From Solibacteraceae bacterium (GTDB lineage Bacteria > Acidobacteriota > Terriglobia > Bryobacterales > Bryobacteraceae): a stretch of DNA of 64,000 nt. Location: contig JALSRK010000057.1 in the NCBI GenBank assembly GCA_026984795.1, forward strand, positions 1-64,000, written 5' to 3'. Shown piece by piece: positions 8,230-16,917 of the stretch. Both the position numbers and the translations under genes were made by a program. The stretch's first letter is position 1, and every line of letters begins with the position of its first letter. The notes under the pieces are model-generated. The model did no database searches, had not been told where the DNA came from, and was given only the letters and a program-made list of their open reading frames with translations.

Positions 8230-10344
8230 TCACAGCATGACGTTCAGCCGTCGTGCCGAGAAGCCCGTCGGGCGCAGCACGTCGATCTGAATCCGCTTGG
8301 CTCCCTCCGCGTCGTAGGTGGCCGTGACGATCTTCTCGGCGCCGGGGGCTAGGTCCTCGAGTGGGCGAAAGCCTGTCTCCATCGGCAAGCCGCCGAATCC
8401 AAAGACGATCCATCGCAGCGTATAGCCGCGAAGCGCGTAGCCGGGCAGGCGATTGCGGACCGTGACGCGCACCCGGATCTGCCCGCCGCCGGCCTCGGCT
8501 TCCAGCGTCTCGATGGGGCTCATCTCGCGCCGCAGCTCCGCGTATGACGGCTTCGGGTTGCCGTAGAGATCGACGACGCCGTGGACGCGCTGCTCGAGCG
8601 GTCCGGCGCCCTTGTCGCCCATGTGGGTGCGGTAGTCGTTGTAGTCGAAGAAGATGGCCCCGGCCACCCAGTCGTACTTGCGGAAGACGGCGGTGTGACG
8701 CTTCAGGATGTCGATGCGTTTGGCGTCGCCGCCGGAATGCGCGGGCCGGCACTCGCAGTAGCCGTACTCGGAGATGACGACGGGCTTGTCGGGAAAGGCG
8801 TCGTGGATGGCCTTCAGGTTCCGCTCCATGGCGGGGACGTCGCCGCGCATCCAGCTCTCGTAGTACTCGTTCCACATGATGAAGTCCATCCGGCCGGCGA
8901 CGTCATTCCCGGGATTGCGCTGCAAAGAGTTCGAGGCGTAAGTGAGCGGCCGGGTAGGGTCCTGGAGGCGGGCGCGGGCGAAGAGGCCGCGGACGAACTT
9001 CTGCGCCGTGGAATCCTGGCCGCCGATCTCGTTCGCGAGGCCCCAGGAGAAGACCGAAGGATGGTTGCGATTCTGATCGATCATCTCGCGCAGGTGATCG
9101 GCGGCGTTCTCGGCGATGGCCTTCTCCAGCTCCGGCGTCAGATCCCGGAAGGTGCGGCGTCCCCAGGCGGGGACTTCGAGCTGGATGAAGATGCCGTGGC
9201 GGTCGCAGTAGTCGAGGACACGCTCGTCCTGGGGCCAGTGGACGCGGGTGAAGACGCAGTTGAGCTTCTTCACGTCGTCGTGGTCGTGGCGGATCCAGGC
9301 GCCGGTCTCGGCCATGCCGTGTTCGGGGTGGGAGCCGGCCATCCGCTCGACGCCGGCCAGCCACACACGCTCGCCGTTGAGGTAGAAGGCGGCGCCGCGG
9401 ACCTCGATCTTGCGGATGCCGAAGGTCTCCGAGGCCGAGTGGCCGGGACGGCCGTCCACGGTGAGGCGGGCCTCGAGGCGGTAGAGGAGCGGATGGTCGA
9501 AGTGCCAGAGCCGGGGGTTGTCGAAGACGGCGGGTTCGAGATCGATGGTCTGGCTGATGCCGGATGGAGTGAGAATGGGCGGCGACGGGGGAACCTGGAC
9601 GGCTTCGCGGCCTGAAGCCTCCTCGACGGCGCGGCAGTGGACCTGGATGCGCACGGGGCGCCCGGAGTCGTTGCGGGCGAAGACGCGGACGCGGATCCGG
9701 GCGCGGCGGTTGCCGTCGATGGGTTCGGCTTCGATCTCGAACCGCTCGAGGAAGACGCGCGGCGTGACGTGGAGGGAGACAGGCCGGAGGATGCCGCCGT
9801 CGGCGGCCCAGTCGAAGGAGCGGCCGCGGGGGAGCATGTCGTCGCGGAAGGAGTTGTCCACGCGCACGACGAGGCGGTTAGGTTCGCCGAAGCGAATGGC
9901 GGGCGTCAGGTTGCAGAAGAAGGCGGTGTAGCCGAGGCGCTCGTGGACGCCGACGGGCTCGCCGTTCAGCCAGACCTCGGCGGTGTGATAGACGGCGCCG
10001 AAGCGGACGCGGACGCAAGCGCCCTGCCACTCCCGCGGCGCGTCGATCTCCCGTGCGTACCAGGCGGCGCCGTGATAGCCGGCGTTCTCCGGCTCGACGT
10101 TCCAGGTGTGGGGGACGGTGACGACGCGCCAGGCGCTGCCGGGGGCACGCCTCATCCAGCCGGCCGCTTTGCCCTCGTCGTTCGGGTCGAGGCGGAAGAG
10201 CCATTCGCCGTCGAGGCTCACGGTGCGGGAGCAAAGGTCCGAGTATTCGTGTCCCTGCGCACCCGCCGCCGGCGGCGAGGCGGCTGCGGCGGCGAGGGCG
10301 ACGGTCTTGGCAAAGCGGCGCCGGGTGGGTTTCCGCATGCTCAT
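8230..10344 (-). CDS. Exported glycoside hydrolase family 2 (beta-galactosidase/glucuronidase-like)
   Basis: 704 residues from ATG 10344; ATG 10338 is possible. The leader contains TRRRFAK followed by an Ala-rich hydrophobic run, which fits Tat export. Domain order is GH2: sugar-binding jelly roll (SLDGEWLFRLD, VTVPHTWN, ~40-215), immunoglobulin-like sandwich (~215-330), TIM barrel (~330-600), and a C-terminal beta domain. The catalytic acid/base is E439 in GLANEIGG and the nucleophile is E526 in VISEYGY. It would cleave terminal beta-sugars from glycans in the periplasm. It is divergent from the racemase-like gene, with 45 bases between starts. It probably works with the neighbouring exported sugar-modifying genes. 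Confidence 0.9.
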   Translation of the reverse strand: MSMRKPTRRRFAKTVALAAAAASPPAAGAQGHEYSDLCSRTVSLDGEWLFRLDPNDEGKAAGWMRRAPGSAWRVVTVPHTWNVEPENAGYHGAAWYAREIDAPREWQGACVRVRFGAVYHTAEVWLNGEPVGVHERLGYTAFFCNLTPAIRFGEPNRLVVRVDNSFRDDMLPRGRSFDWAADGGILRPVSLHVTPRVFLERFEIEAEPIDGNRRARIRVRVFARNDSGRPVRIQVHCRAVEEASGREAVQVPPSPPILTPSGISQTIDLEPAVFDNPRLWHFDHPLLYRLEARLTVDGRPGHSASETFGIRKIEVRGAAFYLNGERVWLAGVERMAGSHPEHGMAETGAWIRHDHDDVKKLNCVFTRVHWPQDERVLDYCDRHGIFIQLEVPAWGRRTFRDLTPELEKAIAENAADHLREMIDQNRNHPSVFSWGLANEIGGQDSTAQKFVRGLFARARLQDPTRPLTYASNSLQRNPGNDVAGRMDFIMWNEYYESWMRGDVPAMERNLKAIHDAFPDKPVVISEYGYCECRPAHSGGDAKRIDILKRHTAVFRKYDWVAGAIFFDYNDYRTHMGDKGAGPLEQRVHGVVDLYGNPKPSYAELRREMSPIETLEAEAGGGQIRVRVTVRNRLPGYALRGYTLRWIVFGFGGLPMETGFRPLEDLAPGAEKIVTATYDAEGAKRIQIDVLRPTGFSARRLNVML

Positions 10345-10376
10345 ATCCGTTTCATGATACTTGCCGGGCGGCACGG

Positions 10377-10382
10377 TATACT
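10377..10382 (+). promoter_or_regulatory. -10 element close to start codon
   Basis: TATACT ends seven bases before ATG 10390, leaving almost no leader. No good -35 element is seen. Confidence 0.35.
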
Positions 10383-10389
10383 GGCGGAA

Positions 10390-11058
10390 ATGCCGAAGCT
10401 GGGATTCGTCCACACCGTCCTGCCGCTGGTGGACTACTTCGACCGCCTCACCGAAAAGGAACTGCCGGGAGTCGAGCGGCTGCACATCCTCGACGAGCCG
10501 CTGCTCAAACGCGTGATGGAACGGGGGCATCTGCTTCCGGCCGACACGGAACGGCTGGCGGGGCACGTCAAGACGGCGGCCGATGCCGGGGCGGTGGCGG
10601 TGCTGGTGACCTGCTCGACGCTTTCGCCGTGCGTCGAGGACCTGCGGCAGCAAGGGGCGGCGCTGCCGGTCTTCAAGATCGACGAAGCGATGTTCGACGA
10701 TGCGCTGCGGCGGGGGCGGGTAATCGGCATCCTGGCCACGAACCCGGCGACCATGCGTCCGACGCGGGAGGGGCTGCTGGCGACGGCGCGGCTCTACGGG
10801 CTGGAGGACGAGATCGATCTCGAGGAGAAGCTGGTGGAGGAGGCGCTGGAAGCGCTCAAGGCCGGCGATTCGCTGAAGCACGACGCGATCATCGCCCAGG
10901 CGGGCAAGGAGCTGGCGAGCCGTTGCGACGTGGTGATCTTCGCCCAGGCATCGATGGCGCGGGCGGCCTCGAAGGTGCCGGAGCCGGAGCGCGGGCGCAT
11001 CCTTACCAGTCCGGAGACGGCGCTGGGAAGCGTGGCTGCGTTGCTGAAAGAGGCTTGA
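10390..11058 (+). CDS. Asp/Glu/hydantoin racemase-family protein
   Basis: 222 residues. ATG 10390 starts MPKLGFVHTVLPLV, the usual beginning of the family; an in-frame ATG at 10354 is less likely. The first half carries LVTCSTLSPC, where the first Cys matches one catalytic Cys of aspartate/glutamate racemases. In the second half the expected Cys region reads VIFAQASMA, so the second catalytic Cys is replaced by Ala. Classical two-base racemization is therefore doubtful; a lyase, isomerase or one-base reaction is possible. It lies among exported sugar-catabolism genes, but has no signal peptide and should be cytoplasmic. It converges on the PmoA-like gene nine bases away. Confidence 0.75.
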   Translation: MPKLGFVHTVLPLVDYFDRLTEKELPGVERLHILDEPLLKRVMERGHLLPADTERLAGHVKTAADAGAVAVLVTCSTLSPCVEDLRQQGAALPVFKIDEAMFDDALRRGRVIGILATNPATMRPTREGLLATARLYGLEDEIDLEEKLVEEALEALKAGDSLKHDAIIAQAGKELASRCDVVIFAQASMARAASKVPEPERGRILTSPETALGSVAALLKEA

Positions 11059-11067
11059 GGGACGCGG

Positions 11068-11937
11068 TCACTGGTCTTCCCCCCCACCGCTCACCGTCAC
11101 CCGATAGCGCAGCTCGAGGGGTTCTCCCGGTTTCAGCAGGTAGGAGTCGTAGCCGGGGAAATCGACTCCCAGGAAGCCGTAATGGCGGAGGCACCAGCCG
11201 TTCGGATAGCCGGGGTTGGCCGGATCGATGTCGATGCGCAGGGCGGCCCGGCCGCCTTCGTACAGCGCTTCGAGTTGCGCCCAGCGCGACGGGACGAGGT
11301 TCGAGTTCTCTTCCCTGAGGAGGCCGGTTTCGGTGGTGATGCGGGTTTCGCGCCGCGGGGCGAAGCGTACGCAGAAGCCGCCGTAGGCGGTCCCGGGCTT
11401 GGGGGCGCCGCTGAGCGTCACGGGGCCGCGAAGGGCCTCGAAGCGCAAGTGGAAGTCCAGGCGGCGGCTGTCTTGCCGGACGGGGTAGGCGACAATCTCG
11501 ACAGTCTCGCGGACGATCTGCTCGCCGCCGGCGAACCAGGCGTTCTCGACAGCGAGGCGGGCGCGGCGGGGGGAAGCTTCGCGGGCCAGCCAGCGCGAAA
11601 AGCGTCTCTCGACGCCGCGCATCAGCCACAGGTCGTAGCGGACGCCGCGGTAGCGGACCACCGGCCAGGCCCAGAAGACGCCCCGGTGGTGGAGGTGGTC
11701 CTTGGGAAAGTCGTCGGTGACGATGACGCCGTTCGGCGCCCAGACGGGGTGCAAGTAGCAGCAGCGGGCGCGGTCCTCGGGCACGCCCTCGGGCAGCACC
11801 TTGCCGTAGTTGTAGACGTAGACGGGCCGACCGTTTTCGAGAAGCCGGATGGAGACCGGGCCGGGCTCTTCGAAGGTGAAGCCGGTCTGAGCGGCGGCCA
11901 GGACCGTGGAGAGCAACAGGGCGGCGAGAAGCCTCAT
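11068..11937 (-). CDS. Exported PmoA-like protein (DUF6807 family)
   Basis: 289 residues. ATG 11937 overlaps the stop of the upstream enolase-superfamily gene (ATGA), so the two are translationally coupled. A signal peptide (MRLLAALLLSTVLAAAQ) is present. The motif LHHRGVFWAW, preceded by HPVWAPNGVIVTDDFPKDH, is characteristic of the 'methane oxygenase PmoA' family (PF14100, named by an old misannotation). These are beta-sandwich proteins found with sugar oxidoreductases in Bacteroidetes, Planctomycetes and Acidobacteria. The function is unproven; a carbohydrate-related role is inferred from the gene neighbourhood. Confidence 0.8.
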   Translation of the reverse strand: MRLLAALLLSTVLAAAQTGFTFEEPGPVSIRLLENGRPVYVYNYGKVLPEGVPEDRARCCYLHPVWAPNGVIVTDDFPKDHLHHRGVFWAWPVVRYRGVRYDLWLMRGVERRFSRWLAREASPRRARLAVENAWFAGGEQIVRETVEIVAYPVRQDSRRLDFHLRFEALRGPVTLSGAPKPGTAYGGFCVRFAPRRETRITTETGLLREENSNLVPSRWAQLEALYEGGRAALRIDIDPANPGYPNGWCLRHYGFLGVDFPGYDSYLLKPGEPLELRYRVTVSGGGEDQ

Positions 11938-13100
11938 GCCGGTTTTCCTCCTCTGACGCGTTCTTCGTCCACTTCGACGCCGAGGCCCGGGCCGAGGGGG
12001 ACGGCGATCTGCCCGTTCTGGACCTGGAGCGGCTGCTTCAGGAAGGTGCCGGTGAGGAACTGAGGCCCGTTGAGCGCCGCGGGAAACTTGAGGTGGAAGG
12101 CCCCGAAGAGCTGGAGCGAAGCGGCAAGGGAGACGTCGGGGTCGGTGAGGCCGCTGCCGAGGAAGAGCAGGCCGGCGTCTTCGAGAATCTCGATCTGGCG
12201 GCGGGCGTGGAAGAGACCGGCGGTGCGGGCGGGCTTCATAGCCACGCCATCGAGCAGGTCGAGGCGGATAAACTCGATCAGGTCGGCGGGCGAGACGACG
12301 CCTTCGTCCATCAGGATCGGCAGGGCCCGCTGCTTCTTCAGCTCGCGGTAGCCGGAGAGGCGGTTCGAGGGCAGGGGCTGTTCGAGGACGTTCATGCCGA
12401 TATCGGCGAGCTTCGGCGCCACCCAGAGGGCCTGGGCGAGATCGTAGCCGCCGTTGGCGTCTCCCCACAGGAAGGCCTGCGGCGCCATGCGGCGGACGAT
12501 GCGGCACATCTCGAGGTCGAACCGCGGATCGGGTCCCAGCTTCACGTTGAAATGGCGGTAGCCGCGCTGGAGGCCGTCGTTGACCAGCTTCTCGACCTCG
12601 GGCAGCGAGGTAGTGTTCACCGTCCAGCTCAGGGTGATGGCCGGGAGGGACTGGCGGCCCCACTTCTCGGGCATGTTCTGGTTGCGGAGCTTGCCGGCGA
12701 GGTCGTGGAGGGCGAGATCGACGCCCGCCTTGGCGATGGGCATACCGGTGGAGAACGACGGAGCGATCGCCCGGCGCATCGCCTGGTGCGCGCCGCGGAT
12801 ATCGAAGGGGTTGCCGCCGATGAGAACGGGCGTAAGGTGCTGCTGGATGGTCGAAGCGACGGACTCGACAGTCTCGTAGCTCCAGGTCGGGACGGGCACG
12901 GACTGGCCCCAGCCGGCGGCGCCGCTCTCGCAGGTGATCTTGACGAGCACCGTCGGCCGGTAGGGCTTGGTGAAGAACTTGAAATGCCCGGCGACGGGGT
13001 AGTTGGCGGGGAAGATCTCGACGCGGGTGATGGGCGGCGCGAGGCCGGGAGCGATCTGGGCGGCGGCGAGTTGCAAGAGCTGGCGGCGAGTCCACAGCAT
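11934..13100 (-). CDS. Enolase-superfamily enzyme (mandelate racemase/muconate lactonizing type), probably exported
   Basis: 388 residues from ATG 13100, ten bases after the stop of the Gfo/Idh/MocA gene. The N-terminus MLWTRRQLLQLAAAQIAPGLA looks like a short Tat signal, which is unusual for this family. A capping domain follows, then the barrel with the expected residues: NVKLG (Lys), WGDANGG (Asp metal ligand), LEQPL (Glu) and MDEGV (Asp-Glu). The family abstracts a proton alpha to a carboxylate, typically dehydrating or epimerizing sugar acids. The substrate cannot be read. The operon order suggests action on an oxidised sugar made by the preceding dehydrogenase-like enzyme. Confidence 0.85.
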   Translation of the reverse strand: MLWTRRQLLQLAAAQIAPGLAPPITRVEIFPANYPVAGHFKFFTKPYRPTVLVKITCESGAAGWGQSVPVPTWSYETVESVASTIQQHLTPVLIGGNPFDIRGAHQAMRRAIAPSFSTGMPIAKAGVDLALHDLAGKLRNQNMPEKWGRQSLPAITLSWTVNTTSLPEVEKLVNDGLQRGYRHFNVKLGPDPRFDLEMCRIVRRMAPQAFLWGDANGGYDLAQALWVAPKLADIGMNVLEQPLPSNRLSGYRELKKQRALPILMDEGVVSPADLIEFIRLDLLDGVAMKPARTAGLFHARRQIEILEDAGLLFLGSGLTDPDVSLAASLQLFGAFHLKFPAALNGPQFLTGTFLKQPLQVQNGQIAVPLGPGLGVEVDEERVRGGKPA

Positions 13101-13110
13101 CGGCTACCCG

Positions 13111-14301
13111 TCAGGATACGATCTCGAGGCGTTCGGCGTCGAAGCGGATGTTGCGGCCGGTGTCGCGGGCCAGGGCGGCCATGCAGCCGGCGACGGCATG
13201 GGAGAAGCCGGCCTGGATGTCGGCGCGGGGGCGGCCCCGGCTGCGGACGCACTCAATGAAGTTGGCCATGTGGGAGTTCACCGGCTCGGGCTGAATCTCG
13301 ATGGGCTTCTCGATGCGGTCTTCGGCCTTGCTGCCGGCGCCGGAGAGGACGAAGCGGTCCATGTCGAGCGTGCCCCGGGAGCCGCACCAGCGGTTGCGGT
13401 TGCCTTCGCTGTTCGTCAGCGACATGGCGAACTCGACGAGGACTTCTTTCGGGTAGTCGAGCAGGGCGTGGAAGACGTCGTAGGTTTCGCGGCCGTCCTT
13501 CCAATAATAGACGCCGCCCTTGGCCACCGCGCCGGCCGGGTAAGGGTCGCCGAGAAACCAGGGGACGAGGTCGATGAAGTGGCTCATCCAGAGGCCGGGG
13601 ATGCCGTTGGTGAACTCGCGGAACAGTTGCCACTGGCGGAAGCGGCGGGGATCGAAGGGGCGCTTGGGGCGGCCGAGGTAGAAGCGGTCCCAGTCGAGGT
13701 CTTCGGGCTTGACGTCGTCGAAGCTGCGGCGCCAGCGGGGCTGGAAGAAATTGACCGAGGTCTCGACGCGGGTAACTTTGCCGAGGGCGCCGGAGCGGAC
13801 CAGCTTCGAGGCGGCGATGTAGCGGCCGTCGCTGCGGCGCTGGGTCCCGATCTGAACGACGCGGCCGGTGCGCTTCACCGCGAGGTAGGCGGCCTTGGCC
13901 TCGCTGAAGACGACGCCCATGGGCTTCTCGCAGTAGGCGTCCTTTCCCGCCTCGACGGCGTGCTTCAGCATGATGCTGTGGGTGAAATCGGGCGCGGAGA
14001 TGACGACGGCGTCGATCTCGTCCCAGGAAAGTAGTTCCTGGTAGTCCACCGTGGAGCGCGGCTCCGTGCCCCAGGCCTGATTCGCTCTGGCCACGGCGCG
14101 TTCCCGGTTGGGCCGCCAAACGTCACAAATGGCGGTGACGGCCACGTTGAGGTCGCGGGCCTTTTCGATCTCCTTCATGAGCGCCTGCCCGCGGTTGCCG
14201 GCGCCGATGATGCCGATCTGGATGCGGTCATTGGCGCCGTAGGCCCGCGCGGCGAGGGCGGCGGGCAGCGAAGAACCTACAAAACTTCGGCGGGTGAGCA
14301 T
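13111..14301 (-). CDS. Tat-exported Gfo/Idh/MocA-family oxidoreductase
   Basis: 396 residues. ATG 14301 begins MLTRRSFVGSSLPAALA, a Tat-type signal. The nucleotide-binding fold shows IGIIGAGNRGQ. The family signature is EKPMGV, with its Lys, preceded by SAPDFTHS. The second domain carries the substrate site (GIPGLWMSHFIDLVPW). Exported members usually keep NAD(H) tightly bound and oxidise sugars or glycosides at C3. It is first in a three-gene run with the enolase-superfamily and PmoA-like genes. There is no good ribosome-binding site; a TATAGT (minus strand, 14312-14317) lies ten bases before the start. Confidence 0.87.
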   Translation of the reverse strand: MLTRRSFVGSSLPAALAARAYGANDRIQIGIIGAGNRGQALMKEIEKARDLNVAVTAICDVWRPNRERAVARANQAWGTEPRSTVDYQELLSWDEIDAVVISAPDFTHSIMLKHAVEAGKDAYCEKPMGVVFSEAKAAYLAVKRTGRVVQIGTQRRSDGRYIAASKLVRSGALGKVTRVETSVNFFQPRWRRSFDDVKPEDLDWDRFYLGRPKRPFDPRRFRQWQLFREFTNGIPGLWMSHFIDLVPWFLGDPYPAGAVAKGGVYYWKDGRETYDVFHALLDYPKEVLVEFAMSLTNSEGNRNRWCGSRGTLDMDRFVLSGAGSKAEDRIEKPIEIQPEPVNSHMANFIECVRSRGRPRADIQAGFSHAVAGCMAALARDTGRNIRFDAERLEIVS

Positions 14302-14375
14302 GACGTAGAGTACTATACCGCGAGCGGCCCCCGATCGGGATCCGCCTTCAGGCCGGCCCATGCTCCAATAAAGAA

Positions 14376-15005
14376 ATGCCCGGCTATCGCACGCTGATCT
14401 TCGATCTCGGAGGAGTGATCCTGCCGCTGGACTTCGCGCGGGGCTACGCGGCGATTGCGCCGGCTTGCGGGTTGCCGGTGGAGGAGATCCCGAAACGGAT
14501 CGCGGCGACGGGGCTGATCGAGCCATTCGAAACGGGCCGGATCGAGGCGCGGGAGTTCGCACGGAGGGTGAGCGAAGCGCTGGGGCTGAAGCTGAGCTAC
14601 GAGGAGTTCTGCCGGGTGTGGTCGGCGATCTTCCCGCAGGAGACGCTGATTCGGGAGGAGCTGTTCGCGACGCTGGCGGGGCGCTACCGGCTGCTGATGC
14701 TCTCGAACACGAACGAGATCCATTTCGACTACATCCGGAAGAACTACAGTTTCGTGCGGCATTTCAACGGGTTCGTGGTCTCTTACGAAGTCGGTGCGAT
14801 GAAGCCGGCGGCGGAGATCTACCGGGCGGCGATCGAGCGGGCGCAGTGCCCGCCGGAGGAGTGCTTCTTCACCGACGACGTGGCGGAGAACGTCACCGCG
14901 GCGCGGAGGCACGGGATCGACGCGGTGGTCTTCAGGTCGGAAGAGCAGCTCCGGGAGGAGCTGAGGCGGAGGGGAATCCTGTCTGGTAACATGGACGGAA
15001 TCTGA
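14376..15005 (+). CDS. HAD-IA family phosphatase (YihX-like)
   Basis: 209 residues. Motif I is IFDLGGVI with nucleophile D10. The second Asp of the usual DxD is replaced by Gly, as is normal in the YihX/epoxide-hydrolase-like HAD branch. Motif II is MLSNTNEIH, and KPAAEIY supplies the conserved Lys. The acidic motif is FFTDDVAENV. Related enzymes dephosphorylate sugar phosphates such as glucose 1-phosphate. It has no signal peptide. It lies 56 bases before a glycosyltransferase set on the same strand, so co-transcription is possible. Confidence 0.85.
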   Translation: MPGYRTLIFDLGGVILPLDFARGYAAIAPACGLPVEEIPKRIAATGLIEPFETGRIEAREFARRVSEALGLKLSYEEFCRVWSAIFPQETLIREELFATLAGRYRLLMLSNTNEIHFDYIRKNYSFVRHFNGFVVSYEVGAMKPAAEIYRAAIERAQCPPEECFFTDDVAENVTAARRHGIDAVVFRSEEQLREELRRRGILSGNMDGI

Positions 15006-15061
15006 TTCAAAGCAGGGGTCTTCCCTGTCTGACCTCATCTGTTTACACAGGTGCTGGAGCG

Positions 15062-16021
15062 ATGCCGCCAGACGAAAAACTGCTCAGCGCTGCGCTGATC
15101 GCCGGTCCGTGCCGCTCCCGGGCGCAAAAAGTTCTGGACGCGCTCGGCCGGCAGACGGCCCGGGAGGCGATGGAAATCGTGGTCGTCGATGCCGGACCTC
15201 CGGAGGCGGCTCCGCTGAAGCCGCCCGAAGGCGTGACGTCGCGCTACGTCCGCCGGCCCGGCGAGCGCCGCTGGACGGCGCTCCGGTTTGAGCTGGTCCA
15301 CCTGGCCCGGACGCCGATAGTCGCGTTTCTCGAGGACCATTGCTATCCGTCGGCGGGCTGGGCCGAAGCCTTGATCGAGCGGCACCGGGAGCCATGGGCC
15401 GCGGTCGCGTATGCGTTCACGAACGCGAATCCGGTGCGTTACGCCAGCCGGGCCGCGCTGGTGAGCGACTACGGGCTATGGATGCACCCGGTGGAGGAAA
15501 CGCGCCCCCGGCTGTTGCCCGGCAACAATGTTTCGTACAAACGCGAAACGCTGCTTTCCTTCGGAGATGCCCTGGCGACGTTGTTGTCCCCGGATTTCGG
15601 CTTGCATGAAAAGCTCCGGCAGATGGAAGCCCCCATGTGCATCGAGCCCCGGGCGCTGGCGGCTCACGAAAACTTTGAACGTCCTTGGGATTTGTGGCAA
15701 GCGAACCATGATTACTCGCGGCTTCTCGGGGCGCGGCGGGCGCTCACCCAGGGCTGGGGACGGCTGCAACGGTGGTTCTACGGCCTGGCTACTCCCGTTG
15801 GGTCGCCGCTCGTCCGGATGTTACGTCTCTTGGCGAGCCTGCGCGGCCGCGGTTCGTTGACGAAGCAGGTCCTGGCGGCCTTTCCCATCTACGCCGTGGC
15901 CTATTTCTGGGCGGGCGTTGGCGAAGCGGCCGGGTATTTCTTCGGAGAGGGACGCTCTGACGGTGAATTGTTCGACTACGAACTGGCCCGGGTTCGAACC
16001 CTGGACTCCTGCGAGAGGTGA
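15062..16021 (+). CDS. Family 2-like glycosyltransferase, membrane-associated
   Basis: 319 residues, starting at ATG 15062 with GGAG just upstream. The N-terminal half is a GT-A fold: VVVDAGPP in place of the usual nucleotide-binding strand, and FLEDHCYPSAGW as the acidic metal-binding motif (E91-D92). LPGNNVSYKRE is typical of family 2 acceptor loops. Residues ~265-295 are hydrophobic (VLAAFPIYAVAYFWAGVGEAAGYFF) and probably a membrane anchor. It overlaps the next glycosyltransferase gene by one base (TGATG). Likely role: building a surface polysaccharide, glycan or glycolipid; the sugar is unknown. Confidence 0.8.
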   Translation: MPPDEKLLSAALIAGPCRSRAQKVLDALGRQTAREAMEIVVVDAGPPEAAPLKPPEGVTSRYVRRPGERRWTALRFELVHLARTPIVAFLEDHCYPSAGWAEALIERHREPWAAVAYAFTNANPVRYASRAALVSDYGLWMHPVEETRPRLLPGNNVSYKRETLLSFGDALATLLSPDFGLHEKLRQMEAPMCIEPRALAAHENFERPWDLWQANHDYSRLLGARRALTQGWGRLQRWFYGLATPVGSPLVRMLRLLASLRGRGSLTKQVLAAFPIYAVAYFWAGVGEAAGYFFGEGRSDGELFDYELARVRTLDSCER

Positions 16022-16917
16022 TGCCGCGCGCTTCGGTGGTCATCCCCGCTTACTACTCCTCGGCCACTCTCGGCGACTGCCTGGAGGGGCTGCGGCGGCA
16101 GACGTGGCGCGACTTCGAGGTCATCGTCGTCAACAGTTCGCCCGAGGAAGAGACGCGGCGCATCATCGAACGGTATCCTGAGGTGCGGTTCGAGCAAAGC
16201 CCGCAGCGCCTGTATCCCCATGCCGCCCGCAACCTCGGTGTAGAAATGGCCCGGGGGGAGCTGCTCGTGTTCACTGATCCCGACTGCCGGGCGCGTCCGG
16301 ACTGGCTCGAGCGGTTGGTGGCGGCGCACGACGCCGGCCACCCGGTGGTGGGGGGAGCGATGGAACCGGCCAGCGGCCGGTGGTTCGAGCGTGGAGTACA
16401 TCTGACCAAATACTCCTGGGCCCTGAGCGGACTGCCTGCCGGACCGCACGCCATCCTGGCCTCGGCCAACGTCTGTTATGCCCGGCGGGTTTGGGAGATC
16501 CTTGGGCCGTTCGAGGGGCATCTTTTCGCCGGCGATGCGATTCAGAGCTGGCGAGCGGCGACCGCCGGGTTCGAGCCGTGGTTCGAGCCGCGCGCCGTGG
16601 TCGAACACCATCACGGCGGGAGTCTGGTTTCCTTGTGGAAAGAGAGATGGATGCGGTCGCAAGAGTACGAAGACGTGCGGGTGGAGTTCTTCCGGCGGCC
16701 GCGGTGGAAATCGGCGTTGCTGGCGCCGCTGTTTCCGGCCTTGACGGCGCTGGTGCTGGCGCGTACGATGATCGACGCCCGGCGGTGCGGATGCCTTGGG
16801 ACTTGCTTGACGACGCTGCCGGTGCAGATCGCCGGCCAGCTTGCCTGGTGCCTGGGCGAGGCGAAGTCCAGGATCCGCCACGCTGCGGGCCGATGGAAGC
16901 CGGTGTTGTCGAAATGA
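16021..16917 (+). CDS. Family 2 glycosyltransferase
   Basis: 298 residues from ATG 16021, which overlaps the preceding stop; GTG 16018 is an alternative. It has a classical GT2 pattern: ASVVIPAYYSSATL, a VIVVNSSPEEET strand, AARNLGVEMARGE, then the metal-binding FTDPDC (D86-P-D88). A later block, FEGHLFAGDA, and VEHHHGGS complete the family pattern. Hydrophobic segments near the C-terminus suggest membrane contact. It is the middle gene of three overlapping transferase genes, implying sequential sugar additions on one glycan. Confidence 0.87.
   Translation: MPRASVVIPAYYSSATLGDCLEGLRRQTWRDFEVIVVNSSPEEETRRIIERYPEVRFEQSPQRLYPHAARNLGVEMARGELLVFTDPDCRARPDWLERLVAAHDAGHPVVGGAMEPASGRWFERGVHLTKYSWALSGLPAGPHAILASANVCYARRVWEILGPFEGHLFAGDAIQSWRAATAGFEPWFEPRAVVEHHHGGSLVSLWKERWMRSQEYEDVRVEFFRRPRWKSALLAPLFPALTALVLARTMIDARRCGCLGTCLTTLPVQIAGQLAWCLGEAKSRIRHAAGRWKPVLSK

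Noticed and set aside
15015-15032. Small hairpin CAGGG-GTCTT-CCCTG after the HAD gene as terminator
   Set aside because: Only five pairs and no T run; too weak to call.
15988-16003. tRNA T-arm-like GGGTTCGAACCC
   Set aside because: It lies inside the coding end of a glycosyltransferase and there is no acceptor, D or anticodon stem around it.
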